A program made the position numbers and the translations under genes. A stretch of DNA of 7,003 nt, taken from the NCBI GenBank assembly GCA_905233595.1, contig CAJOFI010000035.1, positions 5,784 through 12,786 on the forward strand. The letters are read 5' to 3'. Positions 5,840-7,003 of the stretch are shown here, piece by piece; the first letter of the stretch is position 1, and each line of letters starts with the position of its first letter. The stretch is from an uncultured Oscillospiraceae bacterium (GTDB lineage Bacteria > Bacillota > Clostridia > Oscillospirales > Oscillospiraceae). Under the pieces are notes generated by a model that was not told the DNA's origin, made no database searches, and saw only the letters and a program-made list of their open reading frames with translations.

Positions 5840-6424
5840 ATGGAATCCAAACGCATCTCGACCCGCAAGCTGACGGGGCTGGCGCTCTTTACCGCCATCG
5901 TCGTCGTGCTCCAGTTCCTCGGCGCCTTCATCCGCTTCGGCCCCTTCTCCATCTCGCTGGTGCTGATCCCCATCGTCGTCGGCGCCGCGCTCTACGGCCC
6001 GCTCTCGGGCGCGTGGCTCGGCTTCGTGTTCGGCATGGTGGTGCTCCTCTCCGGCGACGCCGCCGCCTTCCTCACGGTCAATCCCATCGGCACGGTGCTC
6101 ACGGTGCTCGTCAAGGGCGCGCTCGCGGGGCTCTGCGCGGGGCTCGTGTACCGCGCGCTGGAGAAGCTCAACGAATGGGTCGCCGTGATCCTCGCCGCCG
6201 TGACCGCCCCGGTCGTCAACACCGGCGTTTTCCTGCTGGGCTGCCTGGTCTTCTTCCTGCCCACGGTTACCGAATGGGCAACCGGGCTTGGCTTTTCCAA
6301 CGTGGGCAAGTACATGATCTTCGGCCTTGTCGGCGCAAACTTCCTCTTCGAGCTGCTGGTTAATATCGTCCTGAGCCCGGTCATCGTCCGGCTCGTCAAG
6401 ATCGGCCGCAATACGCGGTCATGA
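5840..6424 (+). CDS. ECF transporter S component, probable pantothenate-specific (PanT-like)
   Basis: This 194-residue, very hydrophobic protein has about six membrane segments and the size and layout of ECF (energy-coupling factor) S components: a short basic N-terminus (MESKRISTRKLTGLALFTAI), a first helix, then loops such as RFGPFSISLVLIP and VVGAALYGPLSGAWLGFVFG typical of the ECF_trnsprt family. S components bind a vitamin and work with a shared energising module (EcfA, EcfA', EcfT) usually encoded elsewhere. Pantothenate as substrate is inferred from the gene immediately downstream, coaX; the sequence alone fixes the family, not the ligand. The ATG at 5840 is chosen because AGAAAGGAA (5825-5833) sits at proper spacing; an in-frame TTG at 5792 lies at the predicted transcription start and cannot have a ribosome site. 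Its stop TGA (6422-6424) overlaps an in-frame ATG of coaX. Confidence 0.85.
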   Translation: MESKRISTRKLTGLALFTAIVVVLQFLGAFIRFGPFSISLVLIPIVVGAALYGPLSGAWLGFVFGMVVLLSGDAAAFLTVNPIGTVLTVLVKGALAGLCAGLVYRALEKLNEWVAVILAAVTAPVVNTGVFLLGCLVFFLPTVTEWATGLGFSNVGKYMIFGLVGANFLFELLVNIVLSPVIVRLVKIGRNTRS

Positions 6425-6425
6425 T

Positions 6426-6431
6426 AAGGAG
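6426..6431 (+). promoter_or_regulatory. coaX ribosome binding site
   Basis: AAGGAG lies ten bases upstream of GTG 6442 and only one base before GTG 6433. This argues for GTG 6442 as the start and against the ATG at 6421, which has no clear site upstream. Confidence 0.7.
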
Positions 6432-6441
6432 CGTGTGTCCC

Positions 6442-7003
6442 GTGATCCTCGCCATCGACGTGGGCAATACCAACATCGTCCTCGGCTGCATCGAGGACGG
6501 CAAGATCCTCAACATCGTCCGCCTGCATACCGACGCCAAGCAGACCGGCGCGGAATACGCCATCAAGCTCAAGCAGGTCTTCGACCTCTATGGGGTGGAG
6601 GTCTCGCGCCTCACGGGGGCGATCTATTCCTCCGTGGTGCCGCCGGTGAACCGCCCGATGCTCTCCGCCGTCAAGGCGGTGACGGGGCTTGAGTGCATGG
6701 TGGTCGGCCCCGGCATCAAGACCGGGCTGAACCTGCGCATCGACGATCCCGGCACCCTCGCGGGCGACCTGCTGGTCGGCGGCGTCGCGGCGATGAGCTG
6801 CTACGGCGCGCCCGCCATCATCATGGATCTCGGCACCGCCACCACCATCACCGCGGTGGATCGGGACGGGGCGTTTCGCGGCGGCGCGATTCTGCCCGGC
6901 GTCAAGCTCGGCATGGCGGCGCTGGCCTCCGGCACGAGCCTGCTGCCCGACATCTCGATCACCCCGCCGAAGAAGGTCATCGGCACGAACACGGTGGACT
7001 GCA
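6442..7003 (+). CDS. coaX: Type III pantothenate kinase (CoaX), partial at the right edge
   Basis: The first 187 codons are visible; the family is usually about 255-260 residues. CoaX phosphorylates pantothenate with ATP in the first step of coenzyme A synthesis and belongs to the ASKHA (actin-like) kinase fold. Diagnostic motifs: phosphate-1 loop AIDVGNTN (4-11), the stretch GPGIKTGLNLRID, the presumed catalytic Asp109 in AGDLLVGGVAA, phosphate-2 loop DLGTATTI (129-136), GGAILPGVKLG, and VIGTNTVDC at the edge. The family form GADR is AGDL here; the Asp is kept and the Arg is not. GTG at 6442 gives the standard MILAIDVGNTN start; in-frame ATG 6421 overlaps the upstream stop (ATGA) and would add seven residues. 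It is co-transcribed with the PanT-like gene, so import and phosphorylation are coupled. Confidence 0.95.
   Translation, partial: MILAIDVGNTNIVLGCIEDGKILNIVRLHTDAKQTGAEYAIKLKQVFDLYGVEVSRLTGAIYSSVVPPVNRPMLSAVKAVTGLECMVVGPGIKTGLNLRIDDPGTLAGDLLVGGVAAMSCYGAPAIIMDLGTATTITAVDRDGAFRGGAILPGVKLGMAALASGTSLLPDISITPPKKVIGTNTVDC

Overview
The window reads as chromosomal DNA from a GC-rich member of the Clostridia, most likely an Oscillospiraceae/Ruminococcaceae-type Firmicute. This is inferred from gene content (a single-chain alpha2-type glycyl-tRNA synthetase, an LtaS-like membrane sulfatase, a NodB deacetylase with Ig-like repeats, an ECF S component beside type III pantothenate kinase), from strong AGGA-type ribosome binding sites, and from sigma-A promoters in AT-richer gaps. 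No phage, plasmid or antibiotic-resistance gene is visible.

Layout. A leftward block is transcribed from a good promoter near 3934-3962: glyS (3861-2482), then four bases later an LtaS-like sulfatase/phosphoglycerol transferase gene (2477-636), then after a 147-bp gap the start of a nadE-like gene (488, running off the left edge). A rightward block begins with a membrane-anchored polysaccharide deacetylase gene (4164-5603). It is followed by a separately promoted two-gene pantothenate operon: a PanT-like ECF S component (5840-6424) and coaX, type III pantothenate kinase (6442, running off the right edge).

The unexplained structure lies in the gaps. (1) Between the sulfatase gene and nadE is a 129-bp element with roughly 29-bp imperfect terminal inverted repeats bounded by TA, resembling a miniature inverted-repeat transposable element (MITE). 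(2) On both sides of the deacetylase gene, in the same orientation, are two copies of another palindromic element (3992-4097 and 5603-5746). Its arms are tandem 7-mers (AGTGAAN) on one side and their complements on the other, enclosing a conserved core with a perfect GTCCCC-GAA-GGGGAC hairpin. Arm unit number differs within and between copies. The second copy also has perfect 10-bp outer ends and overlaps the deacetylase stop codon.

Function. glyS is a housekeeping translation gene. The sulfatase and the deacetylase are both predicted cell-envelope enzymes (glycerol-phosphate polymer synthesis or decoration, and peptidoglycan N-deacetylation). PanT plus CoaX would import pantothenate and phosphorylate it, the first committed step toward coenzyme A. 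The nadE-like gene would make NAD from the deamido precursor, but the visible part of its glutaminase domain has lost an expected catalytic lysine motif.
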